Of a stretch of 64,000 nt of DNA, positions 1 through 9,469 are shown piece after piece (position 1 is the first letter of the stretch; every line of letters starts with the position of its first letter). Location: assembly GCA_943372195.1 (NCBI GenBank), contig CALRXS010000001.1, positions 62,001 through 126,000 of the forward strand. The letters are read 5' to 3'. Below the pieces are notes generated by a model. It saw only the letters and a list, made by a program, of their open reading frames with translations. It was not told the DNA's origin and did no database searches. This stretch comes from JAEYZM01 sp943372195. Lineage in GTDB: Bacteria; Bacteroidota; Bacteroidia; Sphingobacteriales; Sphingobacteriaceae. Both the position numbers and the translations under genes were made by a program.

Positions 1-1933
1 AATTTGCCTTCGGAAGTGCTAATTCTTTTAAGCCCTTCACATTTTCAATAATTGTATTTTGATATGCAACAGCTGCCGGAATAATAGTGTTTACTACTAG
101 TTCACCAATTATTCTTGATTCAATTTGCATTTTCTTCATGTAGTTTTCTAACATGATCTCATGTCTAGCATGAATTTCTACATCGTTGAAAATTGCATTT
201 CTTGTAAATAAATCTACTGTCTTTTTAGATACATATGCATCTAACGCTTTTGGTGTAGTTTTGATATTTGAAAGTCCGCGTTTCGCTGCCTCTTTCTCCC
301 ATTCAAGACTATATCCGTTGCCTTCGAAACGTATATTTTTTGAATCTTTGATGTATTTTTTGATAACTGTTAAAATAGCTACATCTTTTTTCTCACCCTT
401 AGCAGTTAAGGCATCTACATCTTTCTTAAATTGAATCAACTGATCTGTCATGATGCTGTTCAATACAGTCATAGGAGCAGATGAGTTAGCAGATGAACCT
501 ACTGCTCTGAATTCAAATTTATTACCTGTGAATGCAAATGGAGAAGTTCTATTTCTATCAGTATTATCTAACAAGATTTGTGGAATTTTAGGGATACCTA
601 ACCACATTGCATTATTAGTATCTGCTTGTTTATTTATTTTAGAAGTTTCAATTTCATTTAAAACTTCATCTAATTGACTGCCTAAGAAAATGGAGATAAT
701 TGCTGGTGGAGCTTCGTTTGCACCTAAGCGGTGATCATTATTTATTGAGGCAATACTTGCTCTCAATAAATCGGCATGCTCGTAAACAGCTTTGATTGTA
801 TTCACAAAGAAAGTCAAGAACATCAAGTTGTTCTTAGGAGTTTTACCTGGTGCTAATAAGTTTTTACCAGTATCAGTAATTAGTGACCAGTTATTATGCT
901 TACCAGATCCATTTACTCCTGCATATGGTTTCTCATGTAACAATACTTTGAAGCCATGCTTTCTTGCAACTTTATCCATCAAATCCATTAATAATTGATT
1001 GTGATCTATGGCTAAGTTTATTTCTTCATAAATAGGAGCACACTCATATTGATTAGGTGCTACTTCGTTGTGACGAGTTTTTAATGGAATTCCTAATTTG
1101 ATAGCTTCCATTTCTAATTCAGCCATATAAGCTAATACTCTATCAGGGATAGAACCAAAATAGTGGTCTTCTAATTGTTGACCCTTCGCCGACATATGTC
1201 CGAATAATGCTCTACCCGTCATCATCAAATCTGGTCTTGCATTGTATAATGCTAAGTCAACTAAGAAATATTCTTGTTCAATACCTAAGCTAGCAGTTAC
1301 TTTATTAATGCTTTTGTCGAATAATTGACAAACATCTACTGCAGCTTTGTCTAAACTATGTAATGCCTTTAATAAGGGTGCTTTATAATCTAACGCTTCA
1401 CCTGTATACGAAACAAAAACTGTAGGTATACATAATGTTTTTGTCGATTCGTTTTCCATTATAAATGCTGGCGAACTTGGGTCCCAAGCTGTATATCCTC
1501 TTGCCTCAAATGTATTTCTAATACCACCATTAGGGAAAGATGATGCGTCTGGTTCTTGTTGTACTAAAGCGTCACCACTAAATTTTTCTAAAGATCTACC
1601 ATCTGAAGTAGGCTCAAAGAAAGCATCGTGCTTTTCAGCAGTACTACCTGTTAAAGGCTGAAACCAGTGTGTATAATGTGTCACACCTTTTTCAATTGCC
1701 CAAGCTTTCATAGCTGACGCAATTTGTTCAGATAATGTTCTATCAATACCTTGTGCTGAATTGATAGTGTCTTCTAGAGCATTGAATGCTTCTTTCGAAA
1801 GGTATTGACGCATTTTGTTTTTGTCGAATACATTTGAAGCATAAATGTCTGATAAACGGTTGCTTGGTGATTTAATGCTAACACTCTTTCTGTTTTGAAG
1901 AATTTCTAGCGCTTGGAAACGAAGTAAAGGCAT
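1..1933 (-). CDS. glnN: Glutamine synthetase type III (3' end outside window)
   Basis: Makes glutamine from glutamate, ammonia and ATP in the cytoplasm. The frame opens at an ATG at 1931-1933 and stays open to the left edge, so 644 codons are seen of a family that is usually about 720-730 residues; the C-terminal end is missing. GSIII hallmarks visible in the translation are THYTHWFQPLTG at residues 85-96, the RHNEVAPNQYE block encoded near 1040-1080, and HEKPYAGVNGSGKHNNWS encoded at about 886-938. These are type III rather than type I signatures. A TATTTTTG -7 element lies about 28 bp upstream. It is divergent from the flippase gene. Identity is very secure; the gene symbol is by convention for this subtype. 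Confidence 0.96.
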   Translation of the reverse strand, partial: MPLLRFQALEILQNRKSVSIKSPSNRLSDIYASNVFDKNKMRQYLSKEAFNALEDTINSAQGIDRTLSEQIASAMKAWAIEKGVTHYTHWFQPLTGSTAEKHDAFFEPTSDGRSLEKFSGDALVQQEPDASSFPNGGIRNTFEARGYTAWDPSSPAFIMENESTKTLCIPTVFVSYTGEALDYKAPLLKALHSLDKAAVDVCQLFDKSINKVTASLGIEQEYFLVDLALYNARPDLMMTGRALFGHMSAKGQQLEDHYFGSIPDRVLAYMAELEMEAIKLGIPLKTRHNEVAPNQYECAPIYEEINLAIDHNQLLMDLMDKVARKHGFKVLLHEKPYAGVNGSGKHNNWSLITDTGKNLLAPGKTPKNNLMFLTFFVNTIKAVYEHADLLRASIASINNDHRLGANEAPPAIISIFLGSQLDEVLNEIETSKINKQADTNNAMWLGIPKIPQILLDNTDRNRTSPFAFTGNKFEFRAVGSSANSSAPMTVLNSIMTDQLIQFKKDVDALTAKGEKKDVAILTVIKKYIKDSKNIRFEGNGYSLEWEKEAAKRGLSNIKTTPKALDAYVSKKTVDLFTRNAIFNDVEIHARHEIMLENYMKKMQIESRIIGELVVNTIIPAAVAYQNTIIENVKGLKELALPKAN

Positions 1934-1961
1934 ATTTTTTAGCTTTTTTAAGATTTCACCA

Positions 1962-1969
1962 CAAAAATA
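1962..1969 (-). promoter_or_regulatory. Candidate -7 element of the glutamine synthetase promoter
   Basis: TATTTTTG on the minus strand fits the Bacteroidota -7 consensus TAnnTTTG and lies 28 bp before the start codon. No good -33 TTG is seen at the usual spacing, so this is a candidate only. Confidence 0.5.
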
Positions 1970-2108
1970 AGGCATATTTCTAAAATTTTCATGTCTTTTT
2001 TAAAAAAAGACTAAAATATTTTCAACAATTGAACAATTTTTTGGGTCTATTTGTCAAAATAGCTAAAAAAAGCTAATTATAATAAAATAGGTTTATTATG
2101 CAATTTCA

Positions 2109-2116
2109 TATATTTG
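2109..2116 (+). promoter_or_regulatory. -7 element of the flippase gene; rules out the TTG start
   Basis: TATATTTG matches TAnnTTTG. The in-frame TTG at 2114-2116 is the last part of this element, so it would be upstream of the transcription start. The GTG at 2120, 3 bp after the element, is therefore the better start and the mRNA would be leaderless. Confidence 0.6.
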
Positions 2117-2119
2117 AAT

Positions 2120-3562
2120 GTGATTAATACTTTAATAAATCAAAAAGAGTCGATTGTTTTATATGCCAACAATGCATTTGTAGCCATACTTAACTTTATA
2201 AGTATTGCATTTTTATCACATGTATTATTGCCACAAGATTATGGATCATATAAATATATGTTCATCATAATTAATATATGTGTGGCTATAGGTTCCTTAG
2301 GATTTTCTCAAGCTGTTTTTTATTATATCTATCAAGCTACAGATAAGATAGAAGAATATGCCTATTTAAATGCAAGTCGTTTTTGTTTGTTTATTTCATT
2401 CGGCGTTTCTATTATTTCCTTCTATTTATTAAACAATTTTTTAACTGTAGACCAAAGCGGCTATTCATTTAATAAATATTATGGGTTACTAATTGGTATT
2501 ATATTTAGTGGTATACTTCAATCTATTGAATTGAATGTTTTTTTGAAAAACGCTAGTTCATGGTTCTATTTTACTAATATGATAAGCTCATATATTATTA
2601 GATTAATTTTATTTTATCTTGCTTATTCATATCAATCAGATTTATATACATACGTTAATATATGGTTTCTAAATGCATTACTGAGCACATTGATAAACCA
2701 GATATATCTCGAATATTTATATGAAGGTTCAGCATTCAAACTTCCTAAGAGATATATTTTACAAATTATAAAATACAGCATGCCAATTGGTATTGCATTG
2801 TTCTTCGGTGTGGTTTTGGTTCAGGTTGATCGAGTGGTTTTAACTTATTTATTTAAAGACCCTATAAAGCTAGCTATTATCAGCAATGGTAATTTCGAGG
2901 TGCCTCTTATTACTGCCTTCTATGCTTCTTTCTCAACGATTGCTTTTCCGAAAATGTTAAAAGCATTTAATTCTAATAAGACATTAGACATGTTGAAATA
3001 TAGATATGAATATCAAATTAATGTTGCACTATTATTATTTCCGATAGTTATATCTTTTATCTTCTTCAGTACAGAAATAATGAGAGTAGTTTTTGGTGAG
3101 TTTTACATCAGTAGCGCTAAATTATTTTCAGTTTATTCTATTACTTTTTTATTCAGGTTTACGAGTTACTATGATTTGTTTTTAATTTCAAAAAAAACCA
3201 AATACATTGCATTCATTCAAGCAGCTGAACTAATCTTTCATGTAGTGCTAACTTATGTGTTTATTCAAATGTTTAGTTTGATTGGTGCAAGTATTGCAGT
3301 ATTAATCACCAATATTTTTTATTTTATTGTGGCGAGTTATTTAGGATCGAGAGTGGTTAATATACCTTTGAAATTATTGTACCCATACAAAAGACTTTTT
3401 TACTTATTTATGAGTTCTTTAGTAATATTAGCTCCTTTTTATTGGTTAATAAATAATGTTGATGTATTGTATGTCAAAGTAATTTTAATTGCTGCTTATA
3501 CCTTCATAAATATTATTACCTTATATATAATTAATAGTAAACAAAATGTCGCTTCAGTTTAG
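2120..3562 (+). CDS. Polysaccharide flippase / MATE-like Wzx-type membrane protein
   Basis: A protein of about 480 residues made almost entirely of hydrophobic helices (roughly 12-14 predicted segments by eye), with the layout of the oligosaccharide flippase (Wzx/MurJ/MATE) superfamily that moves lipid-linked glycans across the inner membrane. The N-terminus carries the usual amphipathic start followed by a first helix (AFVAILNFISIAFL). The start chosen is GTG 2120 because the in-frame TTG at 2114 is inside a -7 promoter element. Its 3' end overlaps the next gene by 17 bp, so the two are co-transcribed and probably co-translated. No glycosyltransferase neighbours are present, so the substrate is unknown. 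Family assignment is good, substrate is not known. Confidence 0.82.
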   Translation: MINTLINQKESIVLYANNAFVAILNFISIAFLSHVLLPQDYGSYKYMFIIINICVAIGSLGFSQAVFYYIYQATDKIEEYAYLNASRFCLFISFGVSIISFYLLNNFLTVDQSGYSFNKYYGLLIGIIFSGILQSIELNVFLKNASSWFYFTNMISSYIIRLILFYLAYSYQSDLYTYVNIWFLNALLSTLINQIYLEYLYEGSAFKLPKRYILQIIKYSMPIGIALFFGVVLVQVDRVVLTYLFKDPIKLAIISNGNFEVPLITAFYASFSTIAFPKMLKAFNSNKTLDMLKYRYEYQINVALLLFPIVISFIFFSTEIMRVVFGEFYISSAKLFSVYSITFLFRFTSYYDLFLISKKTKYIAFIQAAELIFHVVLTYVFIQMFSLIGASIAVLITNIFYFIVASYLGSRVVNIPLKLLYPYKRLFYLFMSSLVILAPFYWLINNVDVLYVKVILIAAYTFINIITLYIINSKQNVASV

Positions 3563-4484
3563 TGCGTTTAATCATAATGAATGGAAGAGTTTGGTTGAAG
3601 AAAATCAAATAGATACTTTATTCTATCAGCCTGTATTTCATTCTATTGTTACACAACGATATAACTGCGATTGTAGCTATTATCAAATAAAAGATAATTC
3701 TGATACTATATTAGCATTACCAGTCTTTCATCGTAATAGAGATGCATCTTTGATTACCCATTTTTTCTATCAAGCTATTTATTTCAATGAGAAATTATCT
3801 GAACGCAAAAAGATAGAAGCATTTAATTTATTGGCTAGTTCATTAACTAAGCATTTCGATAAAATTGACTTTAAGCTAGATCCGATTATAAATGACGTAC
3901 GAGCTTTTACATGGAATGCTTTTGAAAGTAAGGTTTATTATAGTTACCATTTGAACTTATCACTCGAACTAAATTATTCTGAAAATATTAATCGTCAACT
4001 TAAGAAATATGACAAAATCTATAAAGTTAAAAGACTTTCAAAGTTTGATGATCATTTGATTGATGCTCACATCCGAGATATGGTAAAAAATAATTTGGGT
4101 AAAGCTGAAGCTGTTCAAGTGAAGCAATGGTTAAAAGATTTCTATGATCTTAATTTGTTAGACGTATTTGAGATGACAGATGAAAACGGACAAGAGCAGG
4201 GGAGTGCGATATATATGAGAGATAAAAATTCATCTTATTTAGTAGCTGTGATGTCGAATAACAGTAGTCAAGCTTTATTGTACGATAAAGTGATTGAGTA
4301 CTATCGATCTGAAAATATTAAGGAGATTGATTTGTTAGGTGCTAATATTCAAAATGTAGCCATATATAAGTCACAGTTTGATGCTAAGCTAATTTCATAT
4401 CATATAGTAAGTTATCGTAAAAACAAAGAGTGGGAGTCAATAAAAAATACAATAAAGCGTAAAATAAAGTCTATTTATAAATAG
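3546..4484 (+). CDS. FemAB/GNAT-like acyltransferase family protein
   Basis: A 312-residue soluble protein that overlaps the flippase gene by 17 bp. The C-terminal half contains a block with the pattern of GNAT_acetyltransf_6 / FemAB-like proteins (EIDLLGANIQNVAIYKSQF at about residues 258-276, preceded by a strand-rich segment SSYLVAVMSN). Such proteins transfer an amino acid or acyl group to cell-envelope sugars or peptides and are common in Bacteroidota polysaccharide loci. Coupling to the flippase suggests that it modifies the exported glycan, which is inference. An 18-bp perfect palindrome overlaps its stop codon. The family call is from pattern recognition; the acceptor and donor are unknown. 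Confidence 0.6.
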   Translation: MSLQFSAFNHNEWKSLVEENQIDTLFYQPVFHSIVTQRYNCDCSYYQIKDNSDTILALPVFHRNRDASLITHFFYQAIYFNEKLSERKKIEAFNLLASSLTKHFDKIDFKLDPIINDVRAFTWNAFESKVYYSYHLNLSLELNYSENINRQLKKYDKIYKVKRLSKFDDHLIDAHIRDMVKNNLGKAEAVQVKQWLKDFYDLNLLDVFEMTDENGQEQGSAIYMRDKNSSYLVAVMSNNSSQALLYDKVIEYYRSENIKEIDLLGANIQNVAIYKSQFDAKLISYHIVSYRKNKEWESIKNTIKRKIKSIYK

Positions 4485-4486
4485 AC
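4469..4486. promoter_or_regulatory. 18-bp perfect palindrome before purL
   Basis: GTCTATTTATAAATAGAC is a perfect 18-bp palindrome that contains the stop codon of the upstream gene and ends 6 bp before the purL -7 element TACCTTTG. By position it covers the promoter spacer, so it could be an operator; it could equally form a weak hairpin at the end of the upstream transcript. Confidence 0.45.
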
Positions 4487-4492
4487 ATTTAC

Positions 4493-4500
4493 TACCTTTG
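4493..4500 (+). promoter_or_regulatory. -7 element of purL
   Basis: TACCTTTG fits TAnnTTTG. It lies 24 bp before the TTG start of purL, giving a short leader of about 20 nt. No clear TTG is present at -33. Confidence 0.6.
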
Positions 4501-4524
4501 TAAGCCAATAAAAACCATAAAATC

Positions 4525-6750
4525 TTGGAAAATAATCAGCTTACCACCCTCGACACAGCCAAAGAATTAGGCTTATTACCGGAAGAATTTGAGAAAATCA
4601 AAGAAATTTTAGGCAGAACGCCAAATTTCACTGAATTGAGTATTTTCTCAGTTATGTGGAGTGAACATTGCTCTTACAAAAATTCAATTGTTTGGTTAAA
4701 AACCCTACCGAAAGAAGGTCCTCGTATGCTTGCTAAAGCAGGTGAAGAGAACGCCGGCTTAGTTGATATTGGTGATGGTATTGCTTGTGCCTTTAAAATC
4801 GAATCACATAACCACCCTTCAGCATTAGAGCCTTATCAAGGTGCAGCTACTGGTGTAGGTGGTATTAATAGAGACATCTTCACTATGGGTGCTCGCCCCA
4901 TAGCTCAATTAAATTCATTGAGATTCGGAGATCCTAAACTTGATCGTACCAAATGGCTAATCAAAGGCGTTGTTAAAGGTATTGGTGATTATGGTAATGC
5001 TTTTGGCATTCCTACTGTTGGTGGTGAAGTATTTTTCGATGAATGTTATAATATCAATCCGCTCGTAAACGCGATGTCGGCAGGTATTGTAAACGTGGGT
5101 GAAACGATTTCTGCTACTTCATACGGAGTTGGCAATCCGGTTTACATCGTCGGATCAGCTACTGGTAAAGATGGTATTCACGGAGCGGCTTTCGCTTCAA
5201 AAGATATTACTGAAGACTCTGTAAATGATTTACCTGCAGTACAAGTGGGTGACCCTTTCCAAGAAAAATTATTATTAGAAGCTACTTTAGAAGTTATTAA
5301 GACCGGTGCGGTTATCGGTATGCAAGATATGGGTGCTGCTGGTATTATTTGCTCTAACTCTGAAATGTCGGCTAAAGGCGAACACGGTATGGTGATCTAT
5401 CTAGATAAAGTACCTACTCGTCAGGCGAACATGAAGCCTTATGAAATTCTATTATCTGAATCTCAAGAAAGAATGTTAATTGTAGTTGAAAAGGGTAGAG
5501 AGAAAGAAGTTGAGGCTGTTTTTGAGAAGTGGGATTTGAATTGTGCTATTATAGGGGAAGTTACTGATACGAAGAGATTACATTATTATATGGATGGTGA
5601 GTTAGTGGCCGACGTACCTGCTGAAGATTTAGTTTTAGGCGGTGGTGCACCTGTTTATCATAGAGAATATAAAGAACCAGCTTACTTTGCTGAAAATAAG
5701 AAGTTTACGATTGATATGGTGAATGAGCCTTCGGACTTAAAAGCGGTGGCGAAGTTCTTAACGAATCATCCGAATATAGCTTCTAAGCGTTGGGTGATTA
5801 ATCAATATGATTCAATGGTTGGTACCATAAATATGTCTACGAATGCACCTTCTGATGCAGCTGTAGTCAATATTAAGGGTACAGACAAAGCTATTACCTT
5901 AACAGTTGATTGTAACTCTAGATATGTATATGCTGACCCTGAAGTGGGTTGTGCAATCGCAGTTGCTGAAGCTGCTAGAAATATTACTTGTTCTGGTGCT
6001 GAACCTGTTGCTATTACCAATTGTTTGAACTTTGGTAACCCTTATAATCCGGAAGTCTACTGGCAATTCGTTGGTGCTATCAAAGGTATGGGCGCTGCTT
6101 GTACCAAATTTGAAACTCCCGTAACAGGTGGTAACGTTAGTTTCTATAACCAATCTTCTGATGAAGGTCCAGTTTTTCCAACACCAACTATCGGTATGTT
6201 AGGGGTGATGGATTCTAAATCTACTCGCATGACACTTAACTTTAAAGAAGAGTCAGACCTAATTTATTTGATTGGTGAAAGTAGAAATGATATCAATGCA
6301 TCTGAATATTTAGCGTCATTCCATGGTATTAAATCTTCACCTGCACCTCATTTTAATCTTGAAGTTGAATATGCTACTCACCAAGTTATCAAGGGTTTAA
6401 TTAAAAATTCATTAATTAAATCTGCTCATGATGTTTCAGATGGTGGATTGTTTACTGCATTACTAGAATCTTCTTATACTAATAACTTAGGATTCAGTAT
6501 ATTTACTGATGAAAACATTAGAAAAGATGCTTTCTTGTTTGGTGAATCTCAAGGTAGAATTGTGGTTTCTGTAAGTCAAGAACAACTCGAATCTTTCATT
6601 GAGTTTATGTCAGTTAATGAAATAGAATACAGTTACTTAGGTGTTGTTACTTCAAGTGAAATTCATGTAGATAATGAAGACTTCGGAGTAGTTTCAGATT
6701 ACAAAGAACGTCACGAAAAGGCTTTAGAAGAGTTAATAGAATCAAATTAA
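4525..6750 (+). CDS. purL: Phosphoribosylformylglycinamidine synthase subunit PurL
   Basis: ATP-dependent conversion of FGAR to FGAM with ammonia from glutamine, step four of purine synthesis. The 741-residue length is the small PurL type, which works in a complex with PurS and PurQ; neither is in this window. Visible motifs include WSEHCSYKNS (residues 45-54) and the phosphate-binding block IESHNHPSALEPYQGAATG beginning near residue 92, with a second AIR-synthase-like half after residue 430. The start is TTG (MENNQLTTL...), because the next in-frame ATG is far inside the conserved region. A -7 element and a palindrome lie just upstream. trmN6 follows after 2 bp, suggesting an operon. Confidence 0.97.
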   Translation: MENNQLTTLDTAKELGLLPEEFEKIKEILGRTPNFTELSIFSVMWSEHCSYKNSIVWLKTLPKEGPRMLAKAGEENAGLVDIGDGIACAFKIESHNHPSALEPYQGAATGVGGINRDIFTMGARPIAQLNSLRFGDPKLDRTKWLIKGVVKGIGDYGNAFGIPTVGGEVFFDECYNINPLVNAMSAGIVNVGETISATSYGVGNPVYIVGSATGKDGIHGAAFASKDITEDSVNDLPAVQVGDPFQEKLLLEATLEVIKTGAVIGMQDMGAAGIICSNSEMSAKGEHGMVIYLDKVPTRQANMKPYEILLSESQERMLIVVEKGREKEVEAVFEKWDLNCAIIGEVTDTKRLHYYMDGELVADVPAEDLVLGGGAPVYHREYKEPAYFAENKKFTIDMVNEPSDLKAVAKFLTNHPNIASKRWVINQYDSMVGTINMSTNAPSDAAVVNIKGTDKAITLTVDCNSRYVYADPEVGCAIAVAEAARNITCSGAEPVAITNCLNFGNPYNPEVYWQFVGAIKGMGAACTKFETPVTGGNVSFYNQSSDEGPVFPTPTIGMLGVMDSKSTRMTLNFKEESDLIYLIGESRNDINASEYLASFHGIKSSPAPHFNLEVEYATHQVIKGLIKNSLIKSAHDVSDGGLFTALLESSYTNNLGFSIFTDENIRKDAFLFGESQGRIVVSVSQEQLESFIEFMSVNEIEYSYLGVVTSSEIHVDNEDFGVVSDYKERHEKALEELIESN

Positions 6751-6752
6751 TT

Positions 6753-7463
6753 TTGAGTAAATACACTTTTAAATTCAAGAAATTTATAGTTGAACAAGAT
6801 CGCTGCTCGATGAAAATCGGCAGCGATGCTGTTTTATTGGGTTCTATACTCAGACCCTCTAATGAGCTAAATTCAGCCCTTGAAATAGGTACTGGTACTG
6901 GAGTGATAAGCCTGATGCTTTGTCAAAGGTATCCTGAGCTAAAGATCAAGGCCCTAGAAATTGATAATGAATCTGCTATTCAAGCCTCAGAGAACTTTAA
7001 TGCATCTGACTTTAGAAATAGACTTAGTATAGAATTTATTGACTTTTTGAGCTTTAAAACAGATCAGAAGTTTGATTTAATATTTAGCAACCCTCCTTAT
7101 TTCTACCATTCATTAAAAAATGATGATGATCAGAAATCAATAGCTCGACATATTTCTTGGCAATTGTTCAGTGCTTGGTTAGACAAGATTAATGATTTAT
7201 CGAACCCACATACAGAAATCTCTTTAATTCTACCTTTAGAGGCTTTTATTAAGACAAATGAATATTTAAGCAGTCTTGGCTTTCATTTGATATATGATTG
7301 CTCTATAAAGTCATTTGAAGATTCAGGGGTAATACGTAAATTGAGTACCTGGACAAAAACTTCTAAAGAAATTGAAAGGGAAGAATTTGTGATTTACAAA
7401 TCTGAAAAAGTACATTCAGATCAATATATTGAGGCATTAAAAGACTTTTTAATCATATTTTAA
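6753..7463 (+). CDS. trmN6: tRNA1(Val) adenine(37)-N6-methyltransferase family (TrmN6/YfiC)
   Basis: SAM-dependent methyltransferase of 236 residues. The Rossmann motif I is EIGTGTGVISLM (residues 44-55) and the amino-methyltransferase motif is NPPY (113-116). The N-terminal block FKFKKFIVEQDRCSMKIGSD is typical of the TrmN6 family, which methylates A37 of tRNA1(Val). The start is TTG at 6753: the first in-frame ATG is codon 20 and would remove that conserved block. It lies 2 bp after purL and its stop overlaps the next ATG by one base, so purL, trmN6 and the phosphodiesterase probably form one operon. TAATTTTG at 6748-6755 resembles a -7 element but no start codon follows at leaderless distance. 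Confidence 0.85.
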   Translation: MSKYTFKFKKFIVEQDRCSMKIGSDAVLLGSILRPSNELNSALEIGTGTGVISLMLCQRYPELKIKALEIDNESAIQASENFNASDFRNRLSIEFIDFLSFKTDQKFDLIFSNPPYFYHSLKNDDDQKSIARHISWQLFSAWLDKINDLSNPHTEISLILPLEAFIKTNEYLSSLGFHLIYDCSIKSFEDSGVIRKLSTWTKTSKEIEREEFVIYKSEKVHSDQYIEALKDFLIIF

Positions 7464-7969
7464 TGAAGAAAATTGGCTTATTCTCTGATACTCATTCACA
7501 TTTCCCAGTTGAAATATTAGAACATTTCAAAGAGGTAGATGAGATTTGGCATGCAGGTGATATTGGAAATTATGATGTTGTCAAACAAATTCAAGCTTTT
7601 AAACCATTAAGGGCAGTTTATGGGAATATTGATGGGAATGATGTTAGAAAGGAATTTCCATTAGACTTAATCTTTGAAATAGAAGGATTAAAGGTATACA
7701 TTACCCATATAGGAGGATACCCTGAAAAGTACCATCCGCGTATAAAACCCGTTTTAAAAACAGAGCAACCTGCACTTTTTATTACCGGACATTCGCATAT
7801 TCTTAAAGTAATTGTTGATAAAAAATTAAATTTGTTGCATCTTAATCCGGGAGCAGCAGGCAAAGAGGGATTTCATAAGGTAAGAACACTTATGAGATTT
7901 AGTGTTGAGAATGCTAAAATTAAAGATTTAGAAGTAATAGAAATAGGTTCAAGAACTAAGCAAAACTAA
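7463..7969 (+). CDS. YfcE/MJ0936-family metallophosphoesterase
   Basis: A 168-residue calcineurin-like phosphodiesterase. The metal-binding signature is complete: DTHSH (D9, H11), HAGDIGN (30-36), YGNID (53-57), H82 in THIGG, and GHSH (109-112). This is the compact YfcE type, which hydrolyses phosphodiesters in vitro; the cellular substrate is not known. It starts at an ATG that shares its A with the TAA of trmN6, so it is translationally coupled. The Bacteroidota context offers no further hint on the substrate. Confidence 0.88.
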   Translation: MKKIGLFSDTHSHFPVEILEHFKEVDEIWHAGDIGNYDVVKQIQAFKPLRAVYGNIDGNDVRKEFPLDLIFEIEGLKVYITHIGGYPEKYHPRIKPVLKTEQPALFITGHSHILKVIVDKKLNLLHLNPGAAGKEGFHKVRTLMRFSVENAKIKDLEVIEIGSRTKQN

Positions 7970-7990
7970 AATATACACAAACTATTAAGC

Positions 7991-9013
7991 ATGTCAAGAG
8001 TAATTACATTAGGCCAATTTATTATTGAAAAGCAATCAGATTTCCCATTCGCAAAGGGAGGCTTTTCTAGATTAATCAGAGATTTAGCCATTGCAGCTAA
8101 AATTGTAAACAGAGAGGTGAACAAAGCCGGCTTGGTAAACATTTTAGGTGAGACTGGCGACACCAATGTTCAAGGTGAGCAAGTGAAAAAATTAGATGTT
8201 TTCGCAAATGAACAATTCATTGCTGCATTGAATGCTGGAGGTGAATGTTGTATGATTGTTTCTGAAGAGAACGATGATGTAATACCTGTCGACAATGAGT
8301 TTTCTAGAGATGCTAAATACATCGTTTGTATTGACCCTTTAGATGGTTCATCTAATATCGATGTTAACGTTTCTGTAGGTACTATCTTCGCTATATACAG
8401 AAGATTATCTGAAGATGGTGTTTGTACAGCTGAAGAGGCTTTACAATCTGGTAAAGAGATGGTTGCTGCAGGTTATATCATTTACGGATCATCAACCATG
8501 TTTGTTTATTCAACAGGTAAAGGTGTCAACGGATTTACGCTTGACCCATCAATCGGTGAATTCTGTTTATCGCACCCTAATATGCAGATACCTGAGAATG
8601 GTAAAGTGTATTCTATCAATGAAGGTAATTACATACACTTCCCAGATGGAGTGAAAAAATATTTAAAATACTGTCAAGAAATTGATGCTGATACGAACAG
8701 ACCTTATACATCTCGTTATATCGGATCGATGGTGGCAGACTTTCATAGAAATTTATTAAAAGGTGGTGTGTTTATTTACCCATCTTCATATGGTGCTGAG
8801 AAAGGTAAACTGAGATTAATTTATGAATGCAATCCGCTTTCATATTTAATGGAACAAGCAGGAGGTAAGGCGACTGACGGATTAAATAGAATTTTAGATT
8901 TACCTGTTACACATTTACATCAGAGAACTCCAATTTTTATTGGTTCACCTAAGATGGTTGAGAAAGCTGAAGAATTTATGGCTATAAACTCACCCGTTGA
9001 AAAGATTGTCTGA
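7991..9013 (+). CDS. fbp: Fructose-1,6-bisphosphatase class I
   Basis: Hydrolyses fructose-1,6-bisphosphate to fructose-6-phosphate, the committed step of gluconeogenesis. The 340-residue length is normal for class I. The signature IDPLDGSSNIDVNVSVG lies at residues 114-130 and the metal ligands in VSEEND at 90-95; the family also predicts the tyrosine-rich sugar-binding region seen at YTSRYIGSMVADFHRN. It starts 21 bp after the phosphodiesterase gene. The 3' end overlaps the convergent rnhA gene by 24 bp, so no separate terminator can fit there. Confidence 0.97.
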   Translation: MSRVITLGQFIIEKQSDFPFAKGGFSRLIRDLAIAAKIVNREVNKAGLVNILGETGDTNVQGEQVKKLDVFANEQFIAALNAGGECCMIVSEENDDVIPVDNEFSRDAKYIVCIDPLDGSSNIDVNVSVGTIFAIYRRLSEDGVCTAEEALQSGKEMVAAGYIIYGSSTMFVYSTGKGVNGFTLDPSIGEFCLSHPNMQIPENGKVYSINEGNYIHFPDGVKKYLKYCQEIDADTNRPYTSRYIGSMVADFHRNLLKGGVFIYPSSYGAEKGKLRLIYECNPLSYLMEQAGGKATDGLNRILDLPVTHLHQRTPIFIGSPKMVEKAEEFMAINSPVEKIV

Positions 9014-9469
9014 GGCTGATTCTTTTTCATAAACCTCATCGATTAAAAGATTTGTTTCTTCGGATGCTGCGACTGCCAAACGGTCGCAGCGTTCATTTTC
9101 AGGATGTCCGTTGTGACCTTTGATCCAGTGAAACTTCACTTTATGTCTTCTATAAATATTTAAAAATCTTATCCACAGATCTTTATTTTTCTTGTCTTTG
9201 AATCCGATTTTCACCCAATTAAACAACCAACCTTTTTCTACTGCTTCAACAACATATTTTGAATCACTAAATACGACTACTTCAGCATCTTTGATTTTAA
9301 TTTCTTCTAACCCCTTTATCACCGCTAATAATTCCATTCGGTTATTAGTAGTCAAACGGAAGCCCTCTGATAATTCTTTATAATGCTGTCCTGCTTTTAA
9401 CACCACACCGTAACCACCATTACCAGGGTTTCCCTTAGCCGCACCATCCGTATATAATAATATTCTCAT
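8990..9469 (-). CDS. rnhA: Ribonuclease HI
   Basis: Cuts the RNA strand of RNA:DNA hybrids, removing primers and R-loops. All four acidic catalytic residues are present: D8 in YTDGAAKGNPG, E46 in NNRMELLAV, D69 in VVFSDSKYV and D129 in NERCDRLA; H119 lies in the flexible loop KGHNGHPEN. The 159-residue size is that of bacterial RNase HI without the N-terminal hybrid-binding domain. Its 5' end shares one base with the end of the upstream glycosyltransferase gene, and its 3' end overlaps fbp by 24 bp on the other strand. Confidence 0.96.
   Translation of the reverse strand: MRILLYTDGAAKGNPGNGGYGVVLKAGQHYKELSEGFRLTTNNRMELLAVIKGLEEIKIKDAEVVVFSDSKYVVEAVEKGWLFNWVKIGFKDKKNKDLWIRFLNIYRRHKVKFHWIKGHNGHPENERCDRLAVAASEETNLLIDEVYEKESASDNLFNG

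Noticed and set aside
186..998. Short plus-strand ORFs of 68-82 codons inside the glutamine synthetase gene
   Set aside because: They are antisense shadows of the conserved minus-strand gene and have no domain or promoter.
6748..6755. TAATTTTG as a leaderless promoter for trmN6
   Set aside because: No ATG, GTG or TTG follows in frame within reach, and the gene is 2 bp from purL, so it is probably read in the operon.
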